Under the pieces are notes generated by a model that worked only from the letters and a program-made list of their open reading frames with translations, did no database searches and was not told the origin of the DNA. From NCBI RefSeq assembly GCF_042652085.1, contig NZ_JBHSJF010000002.1, positions 124,001 through 188,000 on the forward strand: DNA of 64,000 nt, read 5' to 3'. Position 1 is the stretch's first letter, and every line of letters begins with the position of its first letter. Positions 32,772 through 42,022 of this stretch are shown piece by piece. The stretch is from Flaviflagellibacter deserti. GTDB taxonomy: Bacteria; Pseudomonadota; Alphaproteobacteria; Rhizobiales; Methylopilaceae. The translations under genes were made by a program, and so were the position numbers.

Positions 32772-34196
32772 CTAGCGCCGGAAGCGCAGGCCCATCTCGA
32801 TCAGATCCGATGTGTAATCCTCGCCGGGCACCGAGCTTTCGAGCTTGAGGTGCGCGACGCGGGCACGAAGTGCCACCGAGCGCGTGAACCGGTATTCGAC
32901 CCCGAGATCGGCCGAATATTGGTCTTCGACGAAGTCCGCGCCCTCATAGTCGACACGGTCGTAGGCGAGCTGCCCCGTCAGGATCAGATTGCGTCGCAGC
33001 GCGTGCTCGACCTTGATGGAGGTCGAGCGGTTGACCGCGCCGGAAGCTCCGGGAAGCGTCGTCTCGTCGATGCTGGACGCGCCTGTCAGGGTCATGGTCG
33101 TGAGCACGGACGGGCGCCAGATCAGCGAGCCCTCGGCGATGAGGCCATCGATCGTTTCGAGCTTTGATGAATCCGGGTCGCGACGCCCATAGCCCGCTTT
33201 GCCCTCGATTGCGATGAGCGCGCTCGGTTCGAAACGCGCGCCGAGCAGGGCTTCCACGCCGGTCGAATCACGCTTCTCCTGCAGGAAGTCGTCATCCGCC
33301 TCGTAGAGATGGCGATTGCCCGCCACTTCGACGAAAGGTTCGAGAGCCGGGCTCAGCTCGTAGCCGATGCGCTCGCGCAGTTCGTAGGCGGTGTAGTTGC
33401 GGGGCGAGTTGTCGAGCGTGTCGCCGTTGTTGAGCTTCGAGTCGGCATAGAAGTAACGGTCGGCCGAGAGGGTCGAGCCGATCGACAGGCGGTTCGGCTT
33501 GTAGGTCGCACCGACGCTGATGCCCGATGTGTAGACCTCCGTCCGGCCGACGACGCTCTCCGGTACTTCCGGATCACCGGGCCGGTCGCTGCCGATCGTG
33601 CCCCGGATCGCGAGATCGATCTTGAGGTCACTTCGAGCATCGAGGCGAAGCGCCATGTCGCCTGCGAAATCCGGCGTGTCGAGGTCGTGGATGTCCTGGT
33701 AGGCGATGTAGGCGCCACGGATCTTCGCCGTGAATTGATGGCGCGCCCAGTCGGAGGCGACGTCGAGGTCCGCTTCGGCGCGGGTGAAGGTCGAGCCCTT
33801 GCCGCCGGCTTCCGCGCGCGGATTGCTCTCATAACCGCCGGAGGTCTCGAAGCTCGGCTTCAGGATGAAACTGCCAGCGCGAACGCCTAGGGGAGCATAG
33901 GGATCGTCCTCCTCGATCCGCCTCTTGCGGCGCGGCTCAACGATCTCCGCCGGGCTAGGCGGCATGGCGTCTTCGAGCGGCGGCTCGGCGAAGCTCGTGT
34001 CGGGGGCGCTCTCGAAAGCCGGGAAGCCGAGGTCGTCGGACGATGTCGGCGGCGTCTCGGCCAGGGTTCCCCGTAGCTCCTGCGCGACGGCCGGATGGGC
34101 GAACGCCGCCAAGGCGAGGGCGCAGAGAATCGACCGGCCAGGCGGCAGGGCTCCGCCCAGACGGGTGCGAAGCGGAGCCTTTCGCCGTCCCAACAT
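32772..34196 (-). CDS. Outer-membrane beta-barrel protein
   Basis: A 474-residue protein with a signal peptide (cleavage near AVA-QE, about residue 39). A disordered acidic and Pro-rich linker covers about residues 45-105. The rest is amphipathic beta structure with many alternating strands and ends in LIEMGLRFRR. The pattern fits the outer-membrane beta-barrel families associated with rhizobial surface polysaccharide genes. It is preceded by galU and followed, divergently, by kdsD. A role in envelope polysaccharide export is possible but not shown. Confidence 0.8.
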   Translation of the reverse strand: MLGRRKAPLRTRLGGALPPGRSILCALALAAFAHPAVAQELRGTLAETPPTSSDDLGFPAFESAPDTSFAEPPLEDAMPPSPAEIVEPRRKRRIEEDDPYAPLGVRAGSFILKPSFETSGGYESNPRAEAGGKGSTFTRAEADLDVASDWARHQFTAKIRGAYIAYQDIHDLDTPDFAGDMALRLDARSDLKIDLAIRGTIGSDRPGDPEVPESVVGRTEVYTSGISVGATYKPNRLSIGSTLSADRYFYADSKLNNGDTLDNSPRNYTAYELRERIGYELSPALEPFVEVAGNRHLYEADDDFLQEKRDSTGVEALLGARFEPSALIAIEGKAGYGRRDPDSSKLETIDGLIAEGSLIWRPSVLTTMTLTGASSIDETTLPGASGAVNRSTSIKVEHALRRNLILTGQLAYDRVDYEGADFVEDQYSADLGVEYRFTRSVALRARVAHLKLESSVPGEDYTSDLIEMGLRFRR

Positions 34197-34304
34197 GGTT
34201 AAGAACCATTGAACAGGAAGGGTTAACGCGCGGTTGCGGAGGGCGCGCTTGCTGCCGTCCCGGCACGGGGCTAGAAACGCGTCTTGTCGCAGGAGGACGC
34301 GTTT

Positions 34305-35303
34305 TTGTCCCTGAAGCCCGTCAGTACCGAAGCGCGGGAAGAGCCGGCGCTCGTTTCAGCCCGCAACACTCTCGAGACCGAAGCCGGCGGGCTTGCGCTC
34401 CTTGCCCGCGCCCTCGATGGCGAACTGGGTACGGCATTCCTCCGGGCGGTCGACAAACTGCAATCGGCCGAAGGTCGCGTGATCGTCACCGGAATGGGCA
34501 AGAGCGGCCATGTCGGGCGGAAGCTGGCGGCGACCTTCGCCTCGACCGGCACGCCCGCGAGCTTCGTGCACGCGGCCGAAGCCAGCCATGGCGATCTCGG
34601 CATGATCACGAAGCGAGATGTCGTGATCGCGCTGTCCTGGTCGGGCGAGACCCTCGAACTGCGTGATATGCTGCACCACACGCAGCGCTACGATATTCCG
34701 CTGATCGCGATCACCGCCAATCCGGAAAGCGCGCTCGGCTCGAACGCCGACATCGTGCTCTGCCTGCCGAAGGCGCCGGAAGCGTGCCCGCATGGCCTGG
34801 CGCCGACGACCTCGACGACGATGCAGCTTGCACTCGGCGATGCGCTGGCGATCGCGCTGCTGGAAGTTCGACGCTTCACCGCGGAGGGTTTCCGAGGGTT
34901 TCATCCCGGCGGCAAGCTTGGGGCCGGCCTTATCCATGTCGAGGATCTGATGCATGGCGGCGATGAGATGCCGCTCGTTGGCACGGGTACTCTGATGTCC
35001 GAGGCGATCTCGGCGATCAGCGCGAAAGGCTTCGGCTGCGTCGGCGTGGTCGACGCGGATGGACGTCTCGTCGGCATCGTGACCGACGGCGATCTGCGCC
35101 GCCACATCTCGCCGGTCCTGCCCAGCCTTCCGATCGACGATGTGATGACCCGCTCGCCGAAAACCGTCGCGAAGGGAGAGATCGCGAGCTCCGCGATCGA
35201 ACTGATGAACTCCGGTAAGTTCACGGCGGTTTTCGTCGTCGAGAACGGCCGTCCGGTGGGGCTGCTTCATCTGCACGATCTGCTGCGGGCAGGGGTCGCC
35301 TGA
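34305..35303 (+). CDS. kdsD: Arabinose-5-phosphate isomerase (SIS + two CBS domains)
   Basis: A 332-residue enzyme that converts ribulose-5-phosphate to arabinose-5-phosphate, the first step toward Kdo of LPS. The SIS domain has VIVTGMGKSGHVGRKLAATF, then FVHAAEASHGDLGMI and ALSWSGETLEL, including the catalytic His. EGFRGFHPGGKLG precedes a CBS pair (about 205-330). AGGAGG lies 8 nt before a TTG at 34305, which I take as start; an upstream in-frame TTG at 34284 would precede the ribosome site. The rare start may limit expression. Confidence 0.94.
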   Translation: MSLKPVSTEAREEPALVSARNTLETEAGGLALLARALDGELGTAFLRAVDKLQSAEGRVIVTGMGKSGHVGRKLAATFASTGTPASFVHAAEASHGDLGMITKRDVVIALSWSGETLELRDMLHHTQRYDIPLIAITANPESALGSNADIVLCLPKAPEACPHGLAPTTSTTMQLALGDALAIALLEVRRFTAEGFRGFHPGGKLGAGLIHVEDLMHGGDEMPLVGTGTLMSEAISAISAKGFGCVGVVDADGRLVGIVTDGDLRRHISPVLPSLPIDDVMTRSPKTVAKGEIASSAIELMNSGKFTAVFVVENGRPVGLLHLHDLLRAGVA

Positions 35304-35438
35304 AGGTCTTCAGTTCCGCACAAGCTTTCTGAGCGATATCAAGTTTGTGAGCCAAAAACCGTCCCAGGTTTAACGTCGGGTTAGAACAAGCCTGCATAAA
35401 CTCCAGTGTTCCCGCGTGGGTTACTGGGGTTTGCGTAG

Positions 35439-36209
35439 ATGGATCTTGCATCGCTAATCGGCTTTGGTCTTGCGATGGCCGTGGTCGGCGGTCTGATGGT
35501 ACTGGGCGGCGACCCGTCGATCTTCCTCGACTCGCATTCGGTGATCATCGTGTTCGGCGGCGCGCTGGCCGCCACAATGATCCGTTTCCCCCTCCATGCG
35601 ACCCTGCACGGCTTTCCGGTCGGTCTGAAATACGCGTTCACGATGCGGAAGGTCTCCGCACGGGATCTGATCGTCGAGATCGGCCAACTTGCCGACACGG
35701 TTCGCAAAAACGGCCCGTTGGCGCTCGAGAACGTGCAGGTATCGGACCCCTTTCTGGGAAAGGGCGTCCGCTACATCGCCGACGGCTATGACGGCGACTT
35801 CATCCGCGAAAGCCTCGAACTGGAGCGCGACCTCCTGCTCGGCCGCCTCAGCGAAGGCGAGAAGATCTTCCGCTCGATCGGCGATTGCGCCCCGGCCTTC
35901 GGTATGGTCGGCACGCTCATCGGCATGGTGCAGATGTTCGCCAACATGCAGGACCCCTCGACCCTGGGTCCCTACATGGCCATCGCGCTGACCGCGACCC
36001 TCTACGGCGCGCTGATGCAGAACTTCGTCGGCATTCCGATCGCCGACAAGCTGCACCTGAAATTCGCCGAGGAGGACCTCAACCTCACGCTCATCATCGA
36101 CGGCATCATGCAGATCCGCGACGCAAAGAGCCCGGCGCTCGTGCGCGAGATGCTGCTGGCCTACCTGCCCGAGAAGCACCGGGCAGAGATGCTAGAGGAT
36201 GCGGCCTGA
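35439..36209 (+). CDS. MotA-family ion-channel subunit
   Basis: A 256-residue four-helix membrane protein of the MotA/PomA type. Helices lie near residues 7-24, 33-51, about 147-168 (APAFGMVGTLIGMVQMF) and 180-203 (YMAIALTATLYGALMQNF). A large cytoplasmic loop between helices 2 and 3 has the charged segment typical of the rotor interface. The MotB-type gene follows 3 nt later. No flagellar genes are in the window. The pair could drive a flagellum encoded elsewhere. Confidence 0.9.
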   Translation: MDLASLIGFGLAMAVVGGLMVLGGDPSIFLDSHSVIIVFGGALAATMIRFPLHATLHGFPVGLKYAFTMRKVSARDLIVEIGQLADTVRKNGPLALENVQVSDPFLGKGVRYIADGYDGDFIRESLELERDLLLGRLSEGEKIFRSIGDCAPAFGMVGTLIGMVQMFANMQDPSTLGPYMAIALTATLYGALMQNFVGIPIADKLHLKFAEEDLNLTLIIDGIMQIRDAKSPALVREMLLAYLPEKHRAEMLEDAA

Positions 36210-36212
36210 TCC

Positions 36213-37043
36213 ATGGCACGTAAAAGGAAAGGCGATGCCCACGCTGGCGGTCACGGCTGGTACGTAACCTTCGCCGACCTGATGGCGCTCTTGATGGCGT
36301 TCTTCGTCGTCGTCGCCGCGGCCTCGTCCGCCGACAAGGCCAAGATGGCCGCGATGGTCGGTTCGATGCGCGAGGCGTTCGGCGTTCAGACCAGGCAGCC
36401 GGAACAGGCCGGCATCATTGAGATCGACGGTTCGCCTGTCCGCGGCAAGCCGAAGAATGTCGCACACGTGGATCCCGAGGATACGACACAGAGGCCGGGA
36501 CCGATCGAGCAGCAACTCGATACCGGCCCCATGAACGCCGGACATAACTCGAAATACCAGATGGCGGCGACGACACTCCGTCAGGCGCTGCAGCAGATGC
36601 CTGAAATCTCGGAGATATCGCAGAACATAGTGATCGAGGAATTGCCGGAAGGCGTGGCGATGCAGATCGTCGACCAGGATGGCCGATCGATGTTCGCTGA
36701 AGGATCGGCGGAGCCGAACGAACGTACGAGGGAGGCGCTGGTTGCGCTTGCCCCGGTGCTGCGCTCGCTGCCGGAACGCATCGCCATCATCGGTCACACC
36801 TCGCAATCACAGACAGCCGCGACGCCTGACTACGGACCATGGGAAATCTCGGCCGACCGCGCCAATTCCGTGCGCCGCGTGCTGCGAGAGAGCGGCGTGC
36901 CGGCCGACCGTTTCCACTCCGTCGTCGGCCGTGCCGATACCGAGCCGCTCTATCCGGACAATCCGTTCCTGGCCGCCAACCGGCGCGTGACGATCCTGCT
37001 AATGTCGGAAGCGCCGCCGGTGCCGACGAACGTGCAGCCGTAA
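36213..37043 (+). CDS. MotB-family protein with OmpA-like domain
   Basis: A 276-residue stator partner. A single membrane helix contains the proton-carrying Asp22 (YVTFADLMALLMAFFVVV). A periplasmic linker is followed by an OmpA-like peptidoglycan-binding domain (about 165-270; EISADRANSVRRVL, then ANRRVTILL). It is encoded directly after the MotA-type gene and ATG 36213 overlaps nothing. Together they should form an ion-driven stator complex anchored to the wall. Confidence 0.92.
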   Translation: MARKRKGDAHAGGHGWYVTFADLMALLMAFFVVVAAASSADKAKMAAMVGSMREAFGVQTRQPEQAGIIEIDGSPVRGKPKNVAHVDPEDTTQRPGPIEQQLDTGPMNAGHNSKYQMAATTLRQALQQMPEISEISQNIVIEELPEGVAMQIVDQDGRSMFAEGSAEPNERTREALVALAPVLRSLPERIAIIGHTSQSQTAATPDYGPWEISADRANSVRRVLRESGVPADRFHSVVGRADTEPLYPDNPFLAANRRVTILLMSEAPPVPTNVQP

Positions 37044-37078
37044 AATAGTCTCCCGGAGCGCATCGCGATATCCGGAAT

Positions 37079-37528
37079 CTACGCCACCGGCGCGACGATC
37101 AAAACCGCGCCGTCCGTTCCCTCGACACGGATGCGCGTTCCGGCGGCGAGATCGGGGCCGCTGATCCTCCAGACCGTATCGTCGATCTTGACCCGCCCGC
37201 GGCCGCTGACGATGGGCTCCTCGAGCGTGAACTGGCGGCCGACATAGAGTTCGCTCCGGCGATGCAATACGGGCTCGGACGATGCCGGCCCGTGACCGCG
37301 CGAGAAGCGCCACCAGCCGACCACGGCGATGATCGATAGCGCGGCGAAGGCGAGGATCTGACCCTGCCAACCCCAGTCGACGACGAGCATGAGCAGGCCG
37401 GTCGCGATGGCCGCCACGCCTAGCCAGAGCATGAACGTGCCCGGAGCGACGATCTCGATGCCGAGGAAGAGGAGGCCGAGGACGAACCAGGTCCAGACGC
37501 CGAGACTTTCGAGCCAGCCCAGGATCAT
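37079..37528 (-). CDS. NfeD-family membrane protein
   Basis: A 149-residue protein with three to four membrane helices (about 8-28, 30-50 and 55-75), followed by the NfeD OB-fold domain (LYVGRQFTLEEPIVSGRGRV, DDTVWRISG, GTRIRVEG). The short form without a serine-protease domain partners an SPFH protein, and the SPFH gene is directly upstream with 1 nt between them. They probably form a membrane-microdomain complex. Confidence 0.93.
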   Translation of the reverse strand: MILGWLESLGVWTWFVLGLLFLGIEIVAPGTFMLWLGVAAIATGLLMLVVDWGWQGQILAFAALSIIAVVGWWRFSRGHGPASSEPVLHRRSELYVGRQFTLEEPIVSGRGRVKIDDTVWRISGPDLAAGTRIRVEGTDGAVLIVAPVA

Positions 37529-37529
37529 G

Positions 37530-38519
37530 TCAGGCGTCCGGCGTCTGAATGGTCGGGGGCACTGAGCCGCGGCGTGCCGCAGGGGCCGAGCGAGGTGTCT
37601 CCTGCGCGTCGCCGATGGCGGATTTGGCGATCTCGGCGATGCCGGCCAGCGAGCCGATGATCGCGGTCGCCTCGACCGGCAGGATCAACGTTTTCTGATT
37701 GGGCGAGGAGGCGAACTTGCTCAGCGCGGCGACATATTTGTCGGCGATGAAATAGTTCAGCGCCGCTAGATTGCCGCTGGCCACCGCCTCCGAGACGACG
37801 CTCGTTGCCCGTGCCTCGGCCTCGGCCGCGCGCTCGCGGCCCTCGGCATCGCGGAACGCTGCTTCCCTGCGGCCCTCGGCTTCAAGGATCTGCGCCTGCT
37901 TCTTGCCTTCGGCGCGCAGGATCTCGGACTGGCGCTGGCCTTCCGATTCCAGGATCGAGGCGCGCTTCTCGCGCTCGGCCTTCATCTGCCGGCCCATCGC
38001 GGCGACGAGGTCGACCGGCGGGCGGATGTCGCGGATCTCGATACGGGTGACCTTGACGCCCCAGGGCGAGGCCGCGGCGTCGACCACCTTGAGAAGGCGT
38101 TCGTTGATCTCGTCGCGCTGCGACAGAAGATGGTCGAGGTCCATCGAACCCATGACCGAGCGGATATTGGTCATGGTCAGGTTGAGGATCGCCGATTGCA
38201 GATCGGTCACCTCGTAGCTTGCGCGAGCGGCGTCGACGACCTGATAGAAATTGACGCCGTCGACCTGCACCGTGGCGTTGTCGCGGGTGATGACCTCCTG
38301 GCTCGGGATGTCGAGCACCTGCTCCATCATGTTCACCTTGCGGCCGACGCGGTCGATGAAGGGGATGATGAGGGTCAGGCCCGGCGTCAGTGAGCGGGTG
38401 TATTTCTGGAAGCGCTCGACAGTGTAGTTGTAGCCCTGCGGCACGGTCTTCACGCCGGCGGCGACGACAAGGACCACGAGTGCCAGCAGAACGATGGCGA
38501 AGACGTCGAATCCGAACAT
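37530..38519 (-). CDS. SPFH/Band 7 membrane protein (QmcA-like)
   Basis: A 329-residue stomatin-like protein. One N-terminal membrane helix (4-22) precedes the Band 7 domain (VERFQKYTRSLTPGLTLIIP, MEQVLDIPSQEVITRDNATV) and a long coiled-coil region rich in Ala, Glu and Arg (about 175-245). The end is rich in Pro. Such proteins build large ring complexes in the inner membrane and bind proteases and NfeD partners. The nfeD gene follows 1 nt downstream. Confidence 0.93.
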   Translation of the reverse strand: MFGFDVFAIVLLALVVLVVAAGVKTVPQGYNYTVERFQKYTRSLTPGLTLIIPFIDRVGRKVNMMEQVLDIPSQEVITRDNATVQVDGVNFYQVVDAARASYEVTDLQSAILNLTMTNIRSVMGSMDLDHLLSQRDEINERLLKVVDAAASPWGVKVTRIEIRDIRPPVDLVAAMGRQMKAEREKRASILESEGQRQSEILRAEGKKQAQILEAEGRREAAFRDAEGRERAAEAEARATSVVSEAVASGNLAALNYFIADKYVAALSKFASSPNQKTLILPVEATAIIGSLAGIAEIAKSAIGDAQETPRSAPAARRGSVPPTIQTPDA

Positions 38520-38613
38520 GGTGCAGGGGCCCTTTTGGTTGCGGCGACTGTGATGTGTCGGATCGAAAGTCTCAAGAGCATGACGAAAGGTTCAAATCGG
38601 CCGCTCAGGGTGG

Positions 38614-38642
38614 TTGATTTCGGGGCGCGATTGGCATAGTAA
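38614..38642 (+). promoter_or_regulatory. Possible sigma-70 promoter before rpmJ
   Basis: TTGATT (38614-38619) and TAGTAA (38637-38642) are 17 nt apart and end 71 nt before the rpmJ start. The -10 match is poor, so this is only a candidate. Confidence 0.25.
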
Positions 38643-38713
38643 GCCGCCTCCGCCGATGCTTCGACATCAGTAACGACCGCTCACGCGGCAAAGATTTTTG
38701 CAGGCCTGAACCG

Positions 38714-38839
38714 ATGAAGATCCGCAACTCCCTCAAGTCGCTGCGCGACCGCCATCGGGACAACCGCATCGTCCGCCGGAAGGGCCGCGTCTACATCATC
38801 AACAAGACGCAGAAGCGCTTCAAGGCTCGCCAGGGCTGA
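38714..38839 (+). CDS. rpmJ: 50S ribosomal protein bL36, zinc-free form
   Basis: A 41-residue protein of the large ribosomal subunit: it begins MKIRNSLKSLRDRHRDN and ends KTQKRFKARQG. It lacks all four cysteine or histidine ligands of the zinc-binding form, so it belongs to the C-minus type usual in alphaproteobacteria. It stands alone, between the SPFH gene and a TPR gene. The ribosome site is not strong. Confidence 0.95.
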   Translation: MKIRNSLKSLRDRHRDNRIVRRKGRVYIINKTQKRFKARQG

Positions 38840-38898
38840 TTGCCCGGCGTGCTGTCCACCGGACGCGCGCCTTTATCCTTTGACGTGAGACGCCACGC

Positions 38899-38915
38899 GC
38901 CCTAGCCTCTAGGGC
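38899..38915 (+). promoter_or_regulatory. Perfect palindrome adjoining a start codon
   Basis: GCCCTAG-CCT-CTAGGGC ends exactly at the base before the ATG at 38916. The only Shine-Dalgarno-like bases (AGGG) lie in its right arm, so folding would hide them. It could control translation of the TPR protein, or be a DNA operator. Confidence 0.4.
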
Positions 38916-39542
38916 ATGAGCGCAGCAACACGGTCTCTTCTTCTCTCCGTTTTCCTCCTCATGCCGGCGGCCGCTTCCGCACAGGACGCGCCGAAGGACC
39001 AGACGCCCGCGCCTCAAGAGACGCCGTTCGTCGCCGACGGCAACTCGCAGCAGAATCGCGAGGCGCGTCTCGATCGCCTGTTCGACAGCCTCTCGGGTGC
39101 GAAGGATGCGGATGAGGCAAAGCGCTTCGAGAACACGATAGAGGTGCTGTGGGCGCAGTCCGGCAGCGACACGGCCGATCTTTTCGCCGCCCGCGCCGTC
39201 GACATGCTGACGGAGGCGCAGGACCAGGACGGCGCGCTGCGCATGCTGAACGCGGCGCTGGAAGCGAAGCCCGATTATGCCGAGGGCTGGAACAAGCGGG
39301 CGACCCTGTTCTTCATGAAAGGCGACTACGCGCATGCGATGCGCGATATCCGCGAGACGCTGCGCTATGAGCCGCGCCATTACGGCGCCTGGGCCGGGCT
39401 CGGCCGCATCCTCGACCAGACCGGCGACAGCAAGAAGGCGCTCGACGCCTATCGCCGCGCGATCGCGATCAACCCGTATATGGACGGGTTGAAGGACGAA
39501 GTGTCCCGCCTGACCACGAAAGTCCGCGGCGAGGAGCTCTGA
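38916..39542 (+). CDS. Exported TPR protein
   Basis: A 208-residue protein with a signal peptide (cleavage near ASA-QD, residue 23). Tetratricopeptide repeats cover about residues 85-190, with clear units around ALRMLNAALEAKPDYAEGWN and ALDAYRRAIAINP. The region before them is helical and charged. TPR units mediate protein binding in the periplasm. The partner is unknown. A palindrome abuts its start. Confidence 0.82.
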   Translation: MSAATRSLLLSVFLLMPAAASAQDAPKDQTPAPQETPFVADGNSQQNREARLDRLFDSLSGAKDADEAKRFENTIEVLWAQSGSDTADLFAARAVDMLTEAQDQDGALRMLNAALEAKPDYAEGWNKRATLFFMKGDYAHAMRDIRETLRYEPRHYGAWAGLGRILDQTGDSKKALDAYRRAIAINPYMDGLKDEVSRLTTKVRGEEL

Positions 39543-39554
39543 TTTTCTCTTGAG

Positions 39555-40130
39555 TTAGCGGGTGGTGCCGGTGGTCGGCACGCTGCGGTCGGCCATCGCG
39601 GCGTCGGGCCTGGCCTGGACCTGGGTCTGCTCGTTGGTCGAGCCTTCGGTGAGCTGAACGGTCCAGCTGCGCTGCTCGCCGGTATCGATCTCGAAGAAGC
39701 CGGTGCGGCTGTAGCCGCGCGTCAGGCAGTTATCGATGCCCTTGATCGTGAATTCCTTGTCCTTGGTGCACATGAAGGCACCGCCGCCCCATTCGCCGCC
39801 ATGGTCGTAATCGAGGGCGTAGACGTAATAATAGCGGGCGACGAGGGGGCCCTTGAGCAGCGTCTCGCAGCTCGATCCGCCGACATTCCACCAGCCTTCG
39901 GTGATCCAGGTTTCACCGTCCTTGTAGCCGATGGCTACGCCGACGCGACTGGACGTGGCATTGCATAAGCGGAAATCGACCGCCCAGGCCGCGCTTGCAC
40001 ACGCAGTACTCAGTGCCAGCACGCTGAGTGTGAGGAACGAACGTCTTCCCCCAACCCGGCGCTTCGGAGCGGGGACCCTCATCCCATTACAGCTCGCGTC
40101 AGCCTTACGGTGGCAATTCTCATTCCCCAT
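39555..40130 (-). CDS. DUF1036 exported protein
   Basis: A protein of 191 residues from ATG 40130, or 175 from ATG 40082. An Arg-rich start (RRVGGRRSFLTLSVL) with a hydrophobic segment suggests Tat or Sec export. The DUF1036 domain follows: DFRLCNATSSRVGVAIGY, then WITEGWWNVGGSSCETLLKG, YYYVYALDYDHGG and FMCTKDKEF. Conserved cysteines could form disulfides. The function is unknown. Neither start has a well-spaced ribosome site, so the N-terminus is uncertain. Confidence 0.85.
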   Translation of the reverse strand: MGNENCHRKADASCNGMRVPAPKRRVGGRRSFLTLSVLALSTACASAAWAVDFRLCNATSSRVGVAIGYKDGETWITEGWWNVGGSSCETLLKGPLVARYYYVYALDYDHGGEWGGGAFMCTKDKEFTIKGIDNCLTRGYSRTGFFEIDTGEQRSWTVQLTEGSTNEQTQVQARPDAAMADRSVPTTGTTR

Positions 40131-40202
40131 CCCCCTTACGCTGTCAACGTTCCCATCGGTGACAAGGCGATAGAGCGCGCCAAAAAGGGCGGCATCGCGG
40201 CA

Positions 40203-41120
40203 CTATGGTCGTTCTTCAAGTGATTCGCCCTGCGGTCGCGCAATCCAGATCCCCAACAGAATGACTGCTCCGCCAATCGCCTGGATGATCGAGATCGGTT
40301 CGGAGAGGATGATCCAGCCAAACAGAGCGGCGGCGATCGCCTCGAGGAAGATGACGAGCGACGAGAAGGTCGCCGGCAGATGTCCGAGCGAAAAGGCAAG
40401 AAGGCCTTGGCCAGCCGCGTGGCTGACGAGCGCGAGCGCGAAAAGCATCGCAAGGCTCGCCGCCGAGTCCGGGAAGAAGTTCTGCTCGCGGATCAGCGCG
40501 ACCACACCGAGGATCAGGGCGGTGATGATCGTCGAGGCGAACGTGATGCGGGCCGCGCCATGCGTCTTGCGGGCGGCGCCGACGGCCAGGAAATAGCAGC
40601 CGAAGAAGACCGCGGTGATGAGGCCGTAAAGGTCGCCGGAGAGGCGTTCCGGATCGACCTGCATGCTCTCGCCCACCAGGAGCCCGCCGCCGATCATCGC
40701 CAGCCCGAGGCCGACGACGACGGAGCGGCCGATATGCTCGCTCTTCATCAGCCAGGTGCCGAACAGCACCCAGAACGGCGCGGTGGTGGCGAAGAAGGTG
40801 GCATTGGCGACCGTCGTGTTGAGGATCGCGAGGTGCCAGAAGAACAGATCGCACGCGAAGAAGATGCCCGCGAGAACGATCGGCAGGCTGAACAGCTTTC
40901 CGTTCGATCCGGCCGGTGCCGTGCGGGCCTCGTAGCGGTCCCAGGCCCAGAGAACGGGGAGGGCGAGCGCGACGCGCCAGAAGGCGCTGGTGGTCGGGCC
41001 GACATCGACGAGGCGGACGAAGATCGGCGAGGCGCCCATGGCCACGGCGCCGGCAACGAGCGCGATAAAGGCGCCGATATGCGTGCCCGAGCTTTCGTCG
41101 GTCCCGGTGGATGCGGTCAT
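40203..41120 (-). CDS. DMT-superfamily (EamA) exporter
   Basis: A 305-residue inner-membrane protein with ten predicted helices in two EamA halves. The first half holds MGASPIFVRLVDVGPTTSAFWR and the second starts around residue 160 (LYGLITAVFFGCYFLAVGAA) and has SHAAGQGLLAFSLGHLPATF. This family exports amino acids and other small metabolites. No substrate can be assigned. It is divergent from the N-formylglutamate amidohydrolase gene. Confidence 0.9.
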   Translation of the reverse strand: MTASTGTDESSGTHIGAFIALVAGAVAMGASPIFVRLVDVGPTTSAFWRVALALPVLWAWDRYEARTAPAGSNGKLFSLPIVLAGIFFACDLFFWHLAILNTTVANATFFATTAPFWVLFGTWLMKSEHIGRSVVVGLGLAMIGGGLLVGESMQVDPERLSGDLYGLITAVFFGCYFLAVGAARKTHGAARITFASTIITALILGVVALIREQNFFPDSAASLAMLFALALVSHAAGQGLLAFSLGHLPATFSSLVIFLEAIAAALFGWIILSEPISIIQAIGGAVILLGIWIARPQGESLEERP

Positions 41121-41176
41121 TCGACTGTGCGGCTTTCTATGGCAGGGCGCGGGTTAGGTTACTATGCTCGGGTTTC

Positions 41177-42022
41177 ATGCTTCACACTCCCGCGACCGAA
41201 CCCTACCGCGCACCGTTCGATGTGCTGCCCGGCAGACCGGGCAACCGGCTTCTCATTCTCTGCGACCACGCGACGAATGCGTTGCCGCCAGCCTATGGCA
41301 CGCTCGGCCTAGCGGATTCCGAGTTCCGCCGCCACATTGCATATGACATAGGCGCCCGTTGGGTGACGCACGCGCTTTCCGAAAAGCTCGGTGCGCCGGC
41401 CATCCTGTCGGGCTTTTCGCGATTGCTGATCGACCCCAATCGCGGTCCGGACGATCCTACCCTGGTGATGCGGTTGTCCGACGGCGCGGTGATACCCGGC
41501 AATGGTCGGATCGACGAGGCCGAGGTCGTGGAGCGGACGCGGCTATACCACGAGCCCTACCACGCCGAGATCAAGCGGCAGATCGATGCCATGCTAGGGG
41601 CCGGCGATGTGCCGGTGATCCTTTCAGTGCACAGTTTCACGCCCAATTGGAAGACGGTCGCCCGGCGCTGGCACGCGGCCTTGCTCTGGGACAAGGACCC
41701 GCGGTTCGCACGACTGCTGATCGATGCGCTCGAGGCCGACGGCGATCTCGTGGTCGGCGACAACGAACCCTATGACGGCGCGCTGGAGCGCGACACCCTC
41801 TACACCCACGGAACCGTGCGCGGGCTGCCGCATGCGTTGATCGAGATCAGGCAGGACCTTATCTCGGAGGAGACGCAGGCGATCGCCTGGGCGGAGCGTC
41901 TGGCGCGGATCATCCCGCCGATGCTGGACGGCCCTGCGCTGTCGCAGATCGAATATTGGGGCTCACGGGCTCACGATGGACGCCGGGCGCCGCCCGTGCC
42001 GGCCGACAAGGAACAGAGATGA
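41177..42022 (+). CDS. N-formylglutamate amidohydrolase
   Basis: A 281-residue metal-dependent hydrolase of the HutG-like N-formylglutamate deformylase family, which yields formate and glutamate. It has LLILCDHATNALPP, then IAYDIGARWVTHALSEKLG, LIDPNRGPDDPT and ILSVHSFTPNW with candidate metal ligands. ATG 41177 is supported by fit to the family. The histidine-degradation genes are not here, so the true substrate may differ. The stop overlaps the DUF1244 start by 4 nt. Confidence 0.9.
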   Translation: MLHTPATEPYRAPFDVLPGRPGNRLLILCDHATNALPPAYGTLGLADSEFRRHIAYDIGARWVTHALSEKLGAPAILSGFSRLLIDPNRGPDDPTLVMRLSDGAVIPGNGRIDEAEVVERTRLYHEPYHAEIKRQIDAMLGAGDVPVILSVHSFTPNWKTVARRWHAALLWDKDPRFARLLIDALEADGDLVVGDNEPYDGALERDTLYTHGTVRGLPHALIEIRQDLISEETQAIAWAERLARIIPPMLDGPALSQIEYWGSRAHDGRRAPPVPADKEQR

